Source: a virus. From it: DNA of 37,475 nucleotides. Under the pieces are notes generated by a model that was not told where the DNA came from, did no database searches, and saw only the letters and a list, made by a program, of their open reading frames with translations. This document shows, in pieces, positions 27,375 through 36,640 of the stretch (position 1 is its first letter; each line of letters opens with the position of its first letter). Where the stretch lies: positions 1 through 37,475 of the IMG/VR virus record IMGVR_UViG_3300020183_000224, one strand, 5' to 3'. A program made the position numbers and the translations under genes.

Positions 27375-30305
27375 ATGGGCAAATTGTCTAATAATCGTGC
27401 TCAAATTGTTGCTGGAGGTTTAATTTCAGCAAGTTTTGTATCAGACTTATATGATATATTTACCGGAGCAGTAACTGAATCAGTACAATTAACTGGCTCA
27501 ATGAAAATTACCGGATCGATGATTGTTACTCAAGGAGTGACTGCATCATTGCAAGGAACAGCAAGTTGGTCAAATAATGCAATTACGGCTTCATATGTAA
27601 GCTTAGTTGCTGGACCAAATATTATTATAAATACAAATGGAACTAACTATGAAATTACGGGTAGTCCATTTACGTATTATGTAGATTCAGCATCATTTGC
27701 TAATAGAATAAATGCAAATAGTTCTAGCATTGCAATATTGAGTGGTAGTTTTCTATCTAATTCTAGTTCAGATGCTACTAGATTATCTGATTTAGAATTT
27801 TTTAGTTCTAGTTTAGATTTATCATATGCAAGCGAAACGCAATTTACAACATTTACATCTTCGTATTTAGTAGATTCTGCATCATTTGATACGAGAATTA
27901 CAAATCTTGTAACTGATTCTGGTTCGTTTGATACGAGAATTACAAATCTTGTAACTGATTCTGGTTCGTTTGATACTAGAATGATTGCAAATAGTTCTAG
28001 TGTTGCTATATTAAGTAGTTCATTTTTAAATTCATCGGCATCATTTGATACTAGAATTGATGCATTGGAAATATTTAGCGGTTCGGTTGCAACTACGGGG
28101 TCAAATACATTTGGCGGCGTCAATGTATTTAATAATCTAGAAGCCAATGATTTAATCTCTCCTATAATATACACTGGATATATTGAAGAAGACCCAATTC
28201 AGCAACAAGGCATAACATATGTAGCAAATTCAAATTTACCGCATAAATTTTTAGGAAATGTAGATATTACCGGTTCTGTTAATGTCTCAGGCAGCCAAAC
28301 CATTAATGGCAATTTAACTGTTACGAGTAGTTTGTTTGTACCATCAGCTACTCAACAAAATTTAAATAATGTAGTTGTAATCGATACTGGCACTGGCCAG
28401 TTATATTATACTTCGTCAGCTGCACTATATGGTAATGTGTCAGGATCTGGCGTTTATTCCGGAAGTTCATTTACAACATTTGCAGTAACTGGTCAAAGTA
28501 GTATAGTTGCGGCAAATGCTACTGATACAATGACTATAACTGCAGGCAACGATATTTCATTAACAACTAATCCGGCAACTAATACGTTAACTATAGCAGT
28601 AACTCCTGAATTTTTACCTACTGCATCATTTAACTCATTTACTAGTAGTTTGTATTCATCAACTGCGTCGATTAATAATAATTATCTATTAGATTCAGCC
28701 TCATTTAGTTCAAGCATTAATGCAAATCAAACTTCATATCTATTAGATTCGGCATCGTTTAGCTCAAGCATTGCCGCAAATCAAACTACTTACTTGTTAA
28801 ATTCAGCATCATTTAGCTCAAGCATTGCCGCAAATCAAACTTCATATCTATTAGATTCGGCATCATTTAGTTCTAGTATTGCCGCAAATCAAACTTCATA
28901 TCTATTAGATTCGGCATCATTTAGTTCTAGTATAGTAAACAATTATAATTCGTATCTATTAGATTCTGCTTCATTTAGTTCTAGTATTGTAAATAACTAT
29001 AATACATACTTATTGAATTCTGCATCATTTAGTTCTAGTATTGTAGCTAATCATAATATGTATTTATTAGATTCTGCATCATTTAGCGCAAGTATTGCAT
29101 CGAACCAAACTTTGTATCTATTAGATTCAGCATCGTTTAGTGCTAGCTTAGCATTAAATACAAATAACTATCCATTGGATTCTGCATCATTTAGCTCAAG
29201 CATCGCACAATTACAAACTTTTAGTGGTTCATTATCTACTCCTAATTATACGGGACAAATCCATGGATTATTTACCGGGTCGTTTACCGGATCCGCGTTT
29301 GCAGATTTAACTGGTACTGCTTCATATGCAACAAATGCAGGTAATGCTCAAATTGTATTAGATGGAATAAATTCATCAAATCAATTTGTATTATTTACAG
29401 CAAATGTCAACGGTCCGAATGCACTTAAAGCAGACATTGGGTTTGAATATAATCCAAATGCCAATGTGTTATCTGTACAGAATATAGCTGCAGCTGCAGT
29501 TGTTGGTAATTTAACGGGTAATGTAACTGGTAATATTGTTGGTACCGAAGCAGACTTTGTTTCTATTACCGGATCTTTAAAGGGAGATATAACCGGTAGT
29601 TTAGTTGGTAGTGTAAGTGCAAGTTTAGGTATAACAGGTAGCATTTCGGGCTCATTAGGTCAATTTGAACAAATTACAAGTAGTTTAGCAAATTTCATTT
29701 CATTATCAGGAAGTTTTTTATCAGCATCGATTGCAACGTTTACTCAATTAACTTCAAGTTTTATTACAGGTTCATTTACAGGGTCAATGTTTGGTACAGC
29801 ATCAAATGCAACGACTGCATCATTTGCCGTAACATCATCGTATTTTTCAATCCCAGTTGCCAGATTTTCTAATAGTGTTAACAACGTGTCATTAACTAAT
29901 AGTGTGGATAATAATATAAGATATAATGTTACTGATTATAATACTAGTATTGCAAGTTTTGAATTAGTTGATGCTGGTTTAAGTACTGCAGCCGTACATA
30001 TAAAACAACCTGGATATTATGAATTCATTACTCAAATATATTTAAGCGGATTAGGTGCCGATGTGGATATTTTAATTAAATTAGCAACTGGTGCTTCTAC
30101 GGGTGGAGTATTTAGTTTAGTTTCATTATTCAATGATTATAAATCAGTTGAAGGAACTAATGATCAAACCGTAACAGGAACAATGGTTGAATATATTTCG
30201 ACCCCAGGCTATTATCGAGTATTGGTTAATCCATCAAATGCTAATATAACTACAATTACTAGTAATAGTACACCTCCACGATTAACGGTAAAAAAATTAG
30301 GATAA
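27375..30305 (+). CDS. long repetitive tail-fibre protein with C1q-like tip
   Basis: A 976-residue Ser/Ala/Thr-rich protein. The N-terminus (about 1-110) includes a GSMKITGSMIVTQGVTASLQ pattern. Residues 167-203 contain three 14-residue repeats around SGSFDTRITNL, and residues 437-616 contain ten 18-residue repeats of the LLDSASFSSSIAANQTS type. A TGSFTGS-type region (about 630-820) follows. The last 150 residues, with HIKQPGYYEFITQIYLSG and GYYRVLVN, look like a C1q/TNF-like jelly-roll tip. It is probably a trimeric fibre that binds the host surface through the tip. The position after gp6 and the AAGGATCC before the ATG suit a baseplate-attached fibre. Confidence 0.8.
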   Translation: MGKLSNNRAQIVAGGLISASFVSDLYDIFTGAVTESVQLTGSMKITGSMIVTQGVTASLQGTASWSNNAITASYVSLVAGPNIIINTNGTNYEITGSPFTYYVDSASFANRINANSSSIAILSGSFLSNSSSDATRLSDLEFFSSSLDLSYASETQFTTFTSSYLVDSASFDTRITNLVTDSGSFDTRITNLVTDSGSFDTRMIANSSSVAILSSSFLNSSASFDTRIDALEIFSGSVATTGSNTFGGVNVFNNLEANDLISPIIYTGYIEEDPIQQQGITYVANSNLPHKFLGNVDITGSVNVSGSQTINGNLTVTSSLFVPSATQQNLNNVVVIDTGTGQLYYTSSAALYGNVSGSGVYSGSSFTTFAVTGQSSIVAANATDTMTITAGNDISLTTNPATNTLTIAVTPEFLPTASFNSFTSSLYSSTASINNNYLLDSASFSSSINANQTSYLLDSASFSSSIAANQTTYLLNSASFSSSIAANQTSYLLDSASFSSSIAANQTSYLLDSASFSSSIVNNYNSYLLDSASFSSSIVNNYNTYLLNSASFSSSIVANHNMYLLDSASFSASIASNQTLYLLDSASFSASLALNTNNYPLDSASFSSSIAQLQTFSGSLSTPNYTGQIHGLFTGSFTGSAFADLTGTASYATNAGNAQIVLDGINSSNQFVLFTANVNGPNALKADIGFEYNPNANVLSVQNIAAAAVVGNLTGNVTGNIVGTEADFVSITGSLKGDITGSLVGSVSASLGITGSISGSLGQFEQITSSLANFISLSGSFLSASIATFTQLTSSFITGSFTGSMFGTASNATTASFAVTSSYFSIPVARFSNSVNNVSLTNSVDNNIRYNVTDYNTSIASFELVDAGLSTAAVHIKQPGYYEFITQIYLSGLGADVDILIKLATGASTGGVFSLVSLFNDYKSVEGTNDQTVTGTMVEYISTPGYYRVLVNPSNANITTITSNSTPPRLTVKKLG
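27873..27981 (+). repeat. 42-bp tandem repeat, 2.6 copies, in the fibre gene
   Basis: Units start at 27873, 27915 and 27957; the second and third are identical to each other over the 20 or so bases beginning GATTCTGGTTCG. They encode 14-residue repeats with the core SFDTRITNL. The near-identity suggests recent duplication. Confidence 0.85.
28683..29222 (+). repeat. 54-bp tandem repeat, ten units, in the fibre gene
   Basis: Ten units begin every 54 bp exactly, at 28683, 28737, 28791, 28845, 28899, 28953, 29007, 29061, 29115 and 29169. Each encodes 18 residues around LLDSASFSSSI. Units from 28845 and 28899 are almost identical at the DNA level; the outer units have diverged. The perfect register indicates selection for unit length in a fibre shaft. 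Confidence 0.9.
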
Positions 30306-30306
30306 T

Positions 30307-31485
30307 ATGTTCAGAATATTTTATGCAGAAAAAGATGCAACATTATATGAATCGGCTGAATATTATAATACTGGGCTTGATGAAATTTTAGAAATAGGCA
30401 AACGCTTAAATACAGATGGATCTACTTATTTAAAATCTAGAGCATTAGTTAAATTTGATTTAAATGAAATTAATTCAGTATTAGCAAAATATTCAGTTAG
30501 CATTAATGATTGTAAATTTATGTTGCAATTATTTACAACTCACGCAAAAAATTTACCTGCTGAATATAGTATCGATGCTAAAATAGTTGCGCAACCATGG
30601 ACAAATGGCACAGGTTTTTTATCAGCTACAACTGCAACTCAAGATGGAGCAAGTTGGGCGATACCTCAAGCAACATGGTCTTTTTATCCATATACTGGTA
30701 CTGGTTGGATTTCTGGAAGTAACATACAAATAAATGGAACAAGTTTATATGCCACCGGATCAGGTAAAGGTGGCAGTTGGTTATTTCAATCTAGCTCGGG
30801 TGTTTTTAATGCATCATTTTTTAATCAAGCATTTTTCTATCAACCAGGTTTGCAAGAAGCGGAAGGATTTTCTTATCGACCTACAGATATTAATATGGAT
30901 GTTACCGAAGCTATTTTACTTTGGAAAAGTGGAAGTGGCGGCAATACTATTTCGAATAATGGATTCTTATTAAAATTTTCTGATGCTGACGAAACAAATA
31001 GTAATGTTGCGGGGTACGTAAGATTTTTTAGTAGAGAAACGCATACCATATATGTTCCTAGATTAGTTATGTATTGGGATGATAGTAATTTTATTACCGG
31101 ATCTTTAGGTAATATTAATTCTGAATCATATACGGTTTATACGAATATTAAACCAACATATAAAGATACTGAGATTGCAAAGGTAAGAATTTACGCTCGA
31201 GATAAATATCCTAGAAAATCGCCAACTAATTTATTTCCAATTCAAACAGTTAAACATTTACCAACTACTACATATTATTCAATTTCGGATGCTGCTACTG
31301 ACGAGGTCATTATTCCGTTTGATGATATTTATACTAAAGTAAGTTGTGATAGTACTAGTAATTTTATTTACTTAGATATGAACGGATTTATGCCAGAACG
31401 CAATTATCGTTTAAATCTTAAAATAGTAGATGGATTTACAGAACAGTATATCAACGACCAAATTTATTTTAAAGTAGTTAGGTAA
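30307..31485 (+). CDS. virion structural protein with DNRLRE-like pattern, 392 aa
   Basis: A 392-residue beta-rich protein. The opening FYAEKDATLYESAEYYNTGLD followed by ILEIGKRL and SRALVKFDLNEI recalls DNRLRE-type domains, in which a D-T-x-Y start leads to an R-x-L-x-x-F-D strand. These occur in surface proteins and phage tails. The C-terminal part, VYTNIKPTYKDTEIAKVRIYARDKYPRKSP followed by strands, looks like a second immunoglobulin-like domain. It begins 1 nt after the fibre gene and 3 nt before the next, so it belongs to the same transcript. It is probably a baseplate or fibre attachment protein. Confidence 0.7.
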   Translation: MFRIFYAEKDATLYESAEYYNTGLDEILEIGKRLNTDGSTYLKSRALVKFDLNEINSVLAKYSVSINDCKFMLQLFTTHAKNLPAEYSIDAKIVAQPWTNGTGFLSATTATQDGASWAIPQATWSFYPYTGTGWISGSNIQINGTSLYATGSGKGGSWLFQSSSGVFNASFFNQAFFYQPGLQEAEGFSYRPTDINMDVTEAILLWKSGSGGNTISNNGFLLKFSDADETNSNVAGYVRFFSRETHTIYVPRLVMYWDDSNFITGSLGNINSESYTVYTNIKPTYKDTEIAKVRIYARDKYPRKSPTNLFPIQTVKHLPTTTYYSISDAATDEVIIPFDDIYTKVSCDSTSNFIYLDMNGFMPERNYRLNLKIVDGFTEQYINDQIYFKVVR

Positions 31486-31488
31486 TAA

Positions 31489-32367
31489 ATGGTTAATGTA
31501 AATGATAGATTAGCAAATATCGGAAATTTAGTTAAACAGTCAGTTTCTAAAATTAAAAATTCGATATCAATTGAGTTACAAGCGAAATATCAACGCTTAG
31601 GATTAACGCATGTTTCAAATAATGAAAATGTTGTTCCTAGATCTGAAAATGGTAATATTACATTGCAGGAGGGCGTTGATACAAATTCATTGTTAATTAT
31701 AGAGCCTGCAGTTAATCAAATTACTACAAAATCAATGTTGCGTGTATTAAATACGCAATTTACATATTTTAAATTTCCTGCTCGAACTACGGTTATAGAA
31801 GAAGAAGCTGTTGATTTAGATTTTGATTTAGATTTACAAGATCCGGTGTATGCAAGATATCGTCCAAGCGAAAACAGACGAATTATAGAACATACAGATT
31901 ATTCATTTATTTTAATAGATGAAATACAAGACGGATTGCCTCAACAATCGCCAAATACATACACAATTTCAAAAAACATTAAAAATTCGGGCGTTGATCT
32001 TCGTTTTAGAATTAAATTGCAACATCGATATGATGCACCGCCTGGATATGGTACTGCTTTTTTCTCTATAATTAAAATAAGTGAACAAGGTTTAGATAGA
32101 GCATATCAAACATTTGAAAATACCTCAACTGTTGGTAATTTAGAAACAGTACCGGGGTCAATCTTTCAATATGAAGTTCAAGATTTACAAGTCGACATTG
32201 TTATTCCTAATTCAGAATTTGAAATTGGAGATAGATTCGGCATCGGAGCAAAAGCTGGACAAAATAATGATACGCAATTTCACACAATAAATGCATTACA
32301 GTCATATTGGGTTATTACAGATGCAAATAAAAATGTAGATCTTTGGAATCAGGAGATAAATGCTTAA
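31489..32367 (+). CDS. virion structural protein, 292 aa
   Basis: A 292-residue beta-rich protein without membrane segments. It has a helical start (RLANIGNLVKQSVSKIKNSI), an acidic stretch (EEEAVDLDFDLDLQD near 102-116), and strands such as DLRFRIKLQHRYDA and SYWVITDANKNVDLW at the C-terminus. No named family was recognised, but it is packed between two structural genes with only 3 nt before it and an 8-nt overlap after it. A baseplate or neck component is likely. Confidence 0.65.
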   Translation: MVNVNDRLANIGNLVKQSVSKIKNSISIELQAKYQRLGLTHVSNNENVVPRSENGNITLQEGVDTNSLLIIEPAVNQITTKSMLRVLNTQFTYFKFPARTTVIEEEAVDLDFDLDLQDPVYARYRPSENRRIIEHTDYSFILIDEIQDGLPQQSPNTYTISKNIKNSGVDLRFRIKLQHRYDAPPGYGTAFFSIIKISEQGLDRAYQTFENTSTVGNLETVPGSIFQYEVQDLQVDIVIPNSEFEIGDRFGIGAKAGQNNDTQFHTINALQSYWVITDANKNVDLWNQEINA

Positions 32368-35300
32368 TCAATATAAAAATATTACAGATATTAAATCTAC
32401 TACAAAATCAATATCTGCAGAACGTATTGATCGTACTAAGCTAGATGTTGTAACATATTCAACCCAACAACCAATATTTTTTAATACCGATATCGTTAAT
32501 TCTGCAGACGATTCTAGATTAGAATTTCATGTATATGTCGAAGATTCATGGATTACTGGAAATCACAAAATTCAGTTGCAGCGAAAAGTACCGCAATATA
32601 TTGATAAAACCACAAAGCGCCCAATTTCAATTATTAATCCGATTGCAATTGATATTTTTTCTGAATTTAATAAGTTAAAATTAACATCGGGAAATTTTAG
32701 ATTTGCTATCAATTTCTTTAAAAATTTAATTGGTAGTTATGAGCGGCAACATTTACGTATTGACGAAATTTCTCCAGATCGAACTGAAATTAGATTGCGT
32801 GCTATTGATGATGAAGATCCAGAATTTCTACAGCAAATTACTAATTATATACAAACTGTAGATCAAACAGGTTCTGAAATATATAAAACATATCTATTAA
32901 ATTTTAGTAGGAATCAATGCGTATTATTTGTTAATAGCGTTGTAATTGGAGAATATCTATACGTTAAACTCTATGAACCGTTGCCGCAAGATATCGCAGT
33001 AGACTTTAAATGTTGGGTCGTAGAAGAACAAAAACCTACATATATTGACACTGTTAATATTGCATCAAAAGGTTCATTACGTACATATAAATCATTAGCT
33101 AAACCTAATTGGCAAGCAAATGCAATTTTTAATACATCAACTGAAACGGATTTAAAAACGTGGAATGATTTATTAGGTTCTGCAACACAAACTTCACAGC
33201 AATTAGTTGATACGTATTTTTCTGGAAGTTTATCTGGAATAAAATTAAATATTGATTATTCAGATTTTAATAACTTTATATTTTATAGCTCTGCTACAGA
33301 ACGTTTACAAAATTTTAAATATAAATTAGAATTATTAGAATATTATACAAGCCAAAGTTTATTTGTTTCATCATTATCAGGAAGTATATCTACAACTAAT
33401 GCACAAGATTTTACTATATTAAAAAATAATTTAATCGGCGGATTTGATAATTTTGAAAAATATCTTTACTATGAATCTTCTTCAAAATTAACTACGTATG
33501 ATATTCCAAAAGAAACATTTAATGTTGTTGAATTAACTGGTAGTTACATTCAACCAGCGCCAAAGTTAACTAGTACAAAACCATATGCATTATCATCAGT
33601 ATCTAGTTCTATATTTAAAACATGGTATAATAATTTATTTACTAGTGCATCATTATACGATAGTTTAAATATTAATGCACTAATTTATACACTGCCTGAA
33701 TTTATTATATCTGATGTGTCGAATGCTAATTTTGTAACATTTGTACATATGTTAGGACATCATTATGACATATTATATACATATATACATCATGCATCGC
33801 TAATTCATAAACGTGAAGAAAATCCTAAGTTAGGTATGCCTAATGAATTGTTATATTCTGTAGCAAAACAATTTGGATGGACGTTAACAAACGGAAAGCA
33901 AAATCAAGAATTATGGGAGTATGTATTAGGCACTAACGAATTAGGTACGCCATTAACTGGATCTATTAGTGTCGGCGATCCTGCAGTTTCGGGACAAGAT
34001 ACAACTTATGCAGTATGGCGCCGGATTGTTAATAATTTACCATTACTATTAAAGACAAAAGGAACTAAACGAAGTATTCAAGCATTATTATCATGTTATG
34101 GAATACCGCAATCGTTAATTAGTATCAATGAATATGGCGGTCCTAGATTAGATAGGGCTCCAATATATGAAAAATATAATTTTAATTATGCATTAGATTT
34201 AAGTTCTAGTGCAGCAGGAACTGTTACAGTAAATTATTCGCAATCTATCAATACTGTAGAATTAAGATTCCGCCCAGATAACGTTATTACTAATCCTACA
34301 ATTCCAACTACAATGAATTTATTTAATGTAGGGTCAAATTCCGTAACAATGGAATTTAACAGTGGTAATAAAGGTGTAATGAAAATTAATGGCACTGGTT
34401 CTAGTTTGATTGAATTATATGCAGATGAGTGGTTAACTACCATGTTAAAAACAAATGGTACTAATTTAGATTTAATTACTAAAAAATCTAAATACGGCAA
34501 AATTGTTGCTGCGGTTTCTGCATCTGCAACTGCAAGTTTTGCAGGATCGGCATCAATAGTTTTAGGAAGTACTTCTGCGGGTGCTAGTAGATTTGTCGGA
34601 CAATTGCAAGAATTACGTATATGGTCATCATCGTTAAATGAATCCGTATTTAATAATCACGTAAAGGCCCCTAGTGCATATAATGCAAACCTAGATGCAT
34701 ATAATGAATTAATATTCAGAATGCCGCTCAATGAAAATATCAATCACGCATTAACAAGTAGTTTAGCGGGAGTTCAACCTAAATCTTCAACTATTTCTGC
34801 ATCATTTGCGAGTTGGTCAATTAATACTCCTTATGATTCATATGAAGAAACGCAATATTATGATGCGCCATCTTTAGGAGCGGGAACATTTGATGATAAT
34901 AAAATTCGTATTGAACAAAATGAATTAGTTGGCGGATTAGATTTAAAAACTAGAGCAGAAAGAAGTCAATTTGATAAAGCTCCATTAGATAGCAAAAAAT
35001 TAGGTGTATATTTTTCTCCACAATCGATGATTGATGAAGATATTATTGCACAACTAGGTTTTATAAATTTAGATCAATATATTGGAGATCCAGGCGAAAC
35101 GGATTCAAAATCATACCCAAAGTTAATTCAAGCTGCACAAACTTATTGGAAAAAATACTCAAATAAAAATGATATTAATTCTTATATTTCTATGTTTACA
35201 TTGTTTGATTTGTCATTCTTTCGACAATTAGAACAATTATTACCTGCACGTGCGCAAAAATTAACAGGAATACTTGTACAACCAAATGTATTAGAACGTA

Positions 35301-35941
35301 GTAAAGATAAAATTTTACCAACGGTTAATAGATTTGATAGTAGCTACAATTCATTAATAGAAAATTCAGCTGTTACTGCATCAGGAGAATATGTACAATA
35401 TATAGGAGAAATTGATGCAAAAGTATTAACGCTTACTGCAGAAGATGACGATCAATGGCAAATGTATTTAACGGCATCTACTTCGGAAAAATATGATGGC
35501 GTACCGTATTCGCATGAATATTTAATTAAATCTGGAAGTACATATATAACAGCTTCAACACCGTATTGGCTGAGTGAACCTTTAATGCCAACCTATACTA
35601 GTAGTGTGTTATCAGAATTGCGATATATGTCATCAAGTGTCATTCCAATTACTAGTTCTGGTCCAATTGGTTCATATGGGTCAGGTACATATGGTGCTTC
35701 TAGTTATGGAATTAACGTTGAACGTAAATTTACTGGTAGTTTTGCAGAATTTCAAGATTATTTACCACAAGGTATTGATAATCAAAGATATTCTGGTGCT
35801 AAAATGACTTCACCCGATTTTAATATCAATTCAACGCAAACAATTGATGGCGGCCCGGTTGTTGAATTTAAAACGGCAAATCCAAATCAATTGATTTATC
35901 AAAATCAAGATAATGCACAAGGAAGTTTTAGATTAGTTTAA
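32360..35941 (+). CDS. giant virion protein with LamG-like domain, 1193 aa
   Basis: A 1193-residue protein. The N-terminal 500 residues are mixed and include FEFHVYVEDSWITG-like strands. A middle segment reads YAVWRRIVNNLPLLLKTKGTK then SIQALLSCYGIP and ISINEYGGP (about 552-600), which recurs in large marine phage baseplate proteins. Residues about 610-790 form a concanavalin/LamG-like beta sandwich (VELRFRPDN, GQLQELRIWSSSLNESVF, LIFRMPLNE), a common carbohydrate- or surface-binding fold. The tail region is helical then beta. AGGAG lies 4 nt before the ATG. It probably builds the outer baseplate and may hold the fibres or bind host glycans. Confidence 0.72.
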   Translation: MLNQYKNITDIKSTTKSISAERIDRTKLDVVTYSTQQPIFFNTDIVNSADDSRLEFHVYVEDSWITGNHKIQLQRKVPQYIDKTTKRPISIINPIAIDIFSEFNKLKLTSGNFRFAINFFKNLIGSYERQHLRIDEISPDRTEIRLRAIDDEDPEFLQQITNYIQTVDQTGSEIYKTYLLNFSRNQCVLFVNSVVIGEYLYVKLYEPLPQDIAVDFKCWVVEEQKPTYIDTVNIASKGSLRTYKSLAKPNWQANAIFNTSTETDLKTWNDLLGSATQTSQQLVDTYFSGSLSGIKLNIDYSDFNNFIFYSSATERLQNFKYKLELLEYYTSQSLFVSSLSGSISTTNAQDFTILKNNLIGGFDNFEKYLYYESSSKLTTYDIPKETFNVVELTGSYIQPAPKLTSTKPYALSSVSSSIFKTWYNNLFTSASLYDSLNINALIYTLPEFIISDVSNANFVTFVHMLGHHYDILYTYIHHASLIHKREENPKLGMPNELLYSVAKQFGWTLTNGKQNQELWEYVLGTNELGTPLTGSISVGDPAVSGQDTTYAVWRRIVNNLPLLLKTKGTKRSIQALLSCYGIPQSLISINEYGGPRLDRAPIYEKYNFNYALDLSSSAAGTVTVNYSQSINTVELRFRPDNVITNPTIPTTMNLFNVGSNSVTMEFNSGNKGVMKINGTGSSLIELYADEWLTTMLKTNGTNLDLITKKSKYGKIVAAVSASATASFAGSASIVLGSTSAGASRFVGQLQELRIWSSSLNESVFNNHVKAPSAYNANLDAYNELIFRMPLNENINHALTSSLAGVQPKSSTISASFASWSINTPYDSYEETQYYDAPSLGAGTFDDNKIRIEQNELVGGLDLKTRAERSQFDKAPLDSKKLGVYFSPQSMIDEDIIAQLGFINLDQYIGDPGETDSKSYPKLIQAAQTYWKKYSNKNDINSYISMFTLFDLSFFRQLEQLLPARAQKLTGILVQPNVLERSKDKILPTVNRFDSSYNSLIENSAVTASGEYVQYIGEIDAKVLTLTAEDDDQWQMYLTASTSEKYDGVPYSHEYLIKSGSTYITASTPYWLSEPLMPTYTSSVLSELRYMSSSVIPITSSGPIGSYGSGTYGASSYGINVERKFTGSFAEFQDYLPQGIDNQRYSGAKMTSPDFNINSTQTIDGGPVVEFKTANPNQLIYQNQDNAQGSFRLV

Positions 35942-35962
35942 CCATAAAAACTACAACGCGTA

Positions 35963-35969
35963 TATTTAT
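35963..35969 (+). promoter_or_regulatory. putative late promoter motif TATTTAT
   Basis: TATATTTATATAAAATAAGG, 20 nt before the ATG at 35990, with TAAGG as ribosome binding site. It restarts transcription after the 1193-residue gene. Confidence 0.5.
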
Positions 35970-35989
35970 ATAAAATAAGGTAAAAACAT

Positions 35990-36640
35990 ATGGGATACTT
36001 AGATAATTCAAGCGTTACAGTTGACGCAATTTTAACGTTAAAAGGACGAGAACTTTTAGCAAAAGGCGGAAATGCTTTTAATATTACACAATTTGCAGTA
36101 GGGGATGATGAAATTGATTATTCATTATGGAATCCAGATCATCCACTAGGAACTGCGTATTATGGTACTATTATCGAAAATATGCCAATCGTAGAAGCAG
36201 TCGCTGATGAAACTCAAGCATTGAAATATAAATTAGTTACATTGCCAAAACAAACAACTAATATACCAGTTGTTAGAGTAGGAAATACCGCAATTACATT
36301 AGCAGCGCCAGGCGATTCTACGGTTATTGCTCCTAATACAAGCAACTTTAGAGGAGGCAATGCAACTTTAGGTTATACGGCAATTTTATCAGATTCAAGT
36401 GTAGCTGATATTCAGGTAACTAGAGCATTGCAAAATTCAGTACTTCCAACTACTCCTAGATTTATTGGAGATAATGAAGATGCACAAAGCATTGCAGTTG
36501 CAGGATTTGAATTCCGAGTTGTTGCTAAAACTCAATTAATTGAAACTAAAACTGCAACTATAACAGTAATTGCAAATGAAACTGGTGGTAGTGTAACTAT
36601 TAATTTAACTGTTAACCGAGCAACTACCGCAACAATATAA
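35990..36640 (+). CDS. virion structural protein, 216 aa
   Basis: A 216-residue beta-rich protein. The N-terminus MGYLDNSSVTVDAILTLKG followed by RELLAKGG and FNITQFAVGDDEIDYSLWNP is a pattern seen repeatedly in structural proteins of large marine phages. The C-terminal half (GFEFRVVAKTQLIETKTATITV) looks like an immunoglobulin-like domain. No catalytic motif. The next gene begins immediately after the stop codon. It is likely a baseplate or tail-fibre component. Confidence 0.72.
   Translation: MGYLDNSSVTVDAILTLKGRELLAKGGNAFNITQFAVGDDEIDYSLWNPDHPLGTAYYGTIIENMPIVEAVADETQALKYKLVTLPKQTTNIPVVRVGNTAITLAAPGDSTVIAPNTSNFRGGNATLGYTAILSDSSVADIQVTRALQNSVLPTTPRFIGDNEDAQSIAVAGFEFRVVAKTQLIETKTATITVIANETGGSVTINLTVNRATTATI

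Noticed and set aside
27677-28174. Leftward 165-codon frame inside the fibre gene
   Set aside because: Its repeats mirror the sense-strand repeats; the opposite frame explains them fully.
28683-29222. CRISPR-like array
   Set aside because: Units are contiguous, in frame and protein-coding, with no distinct spacers.
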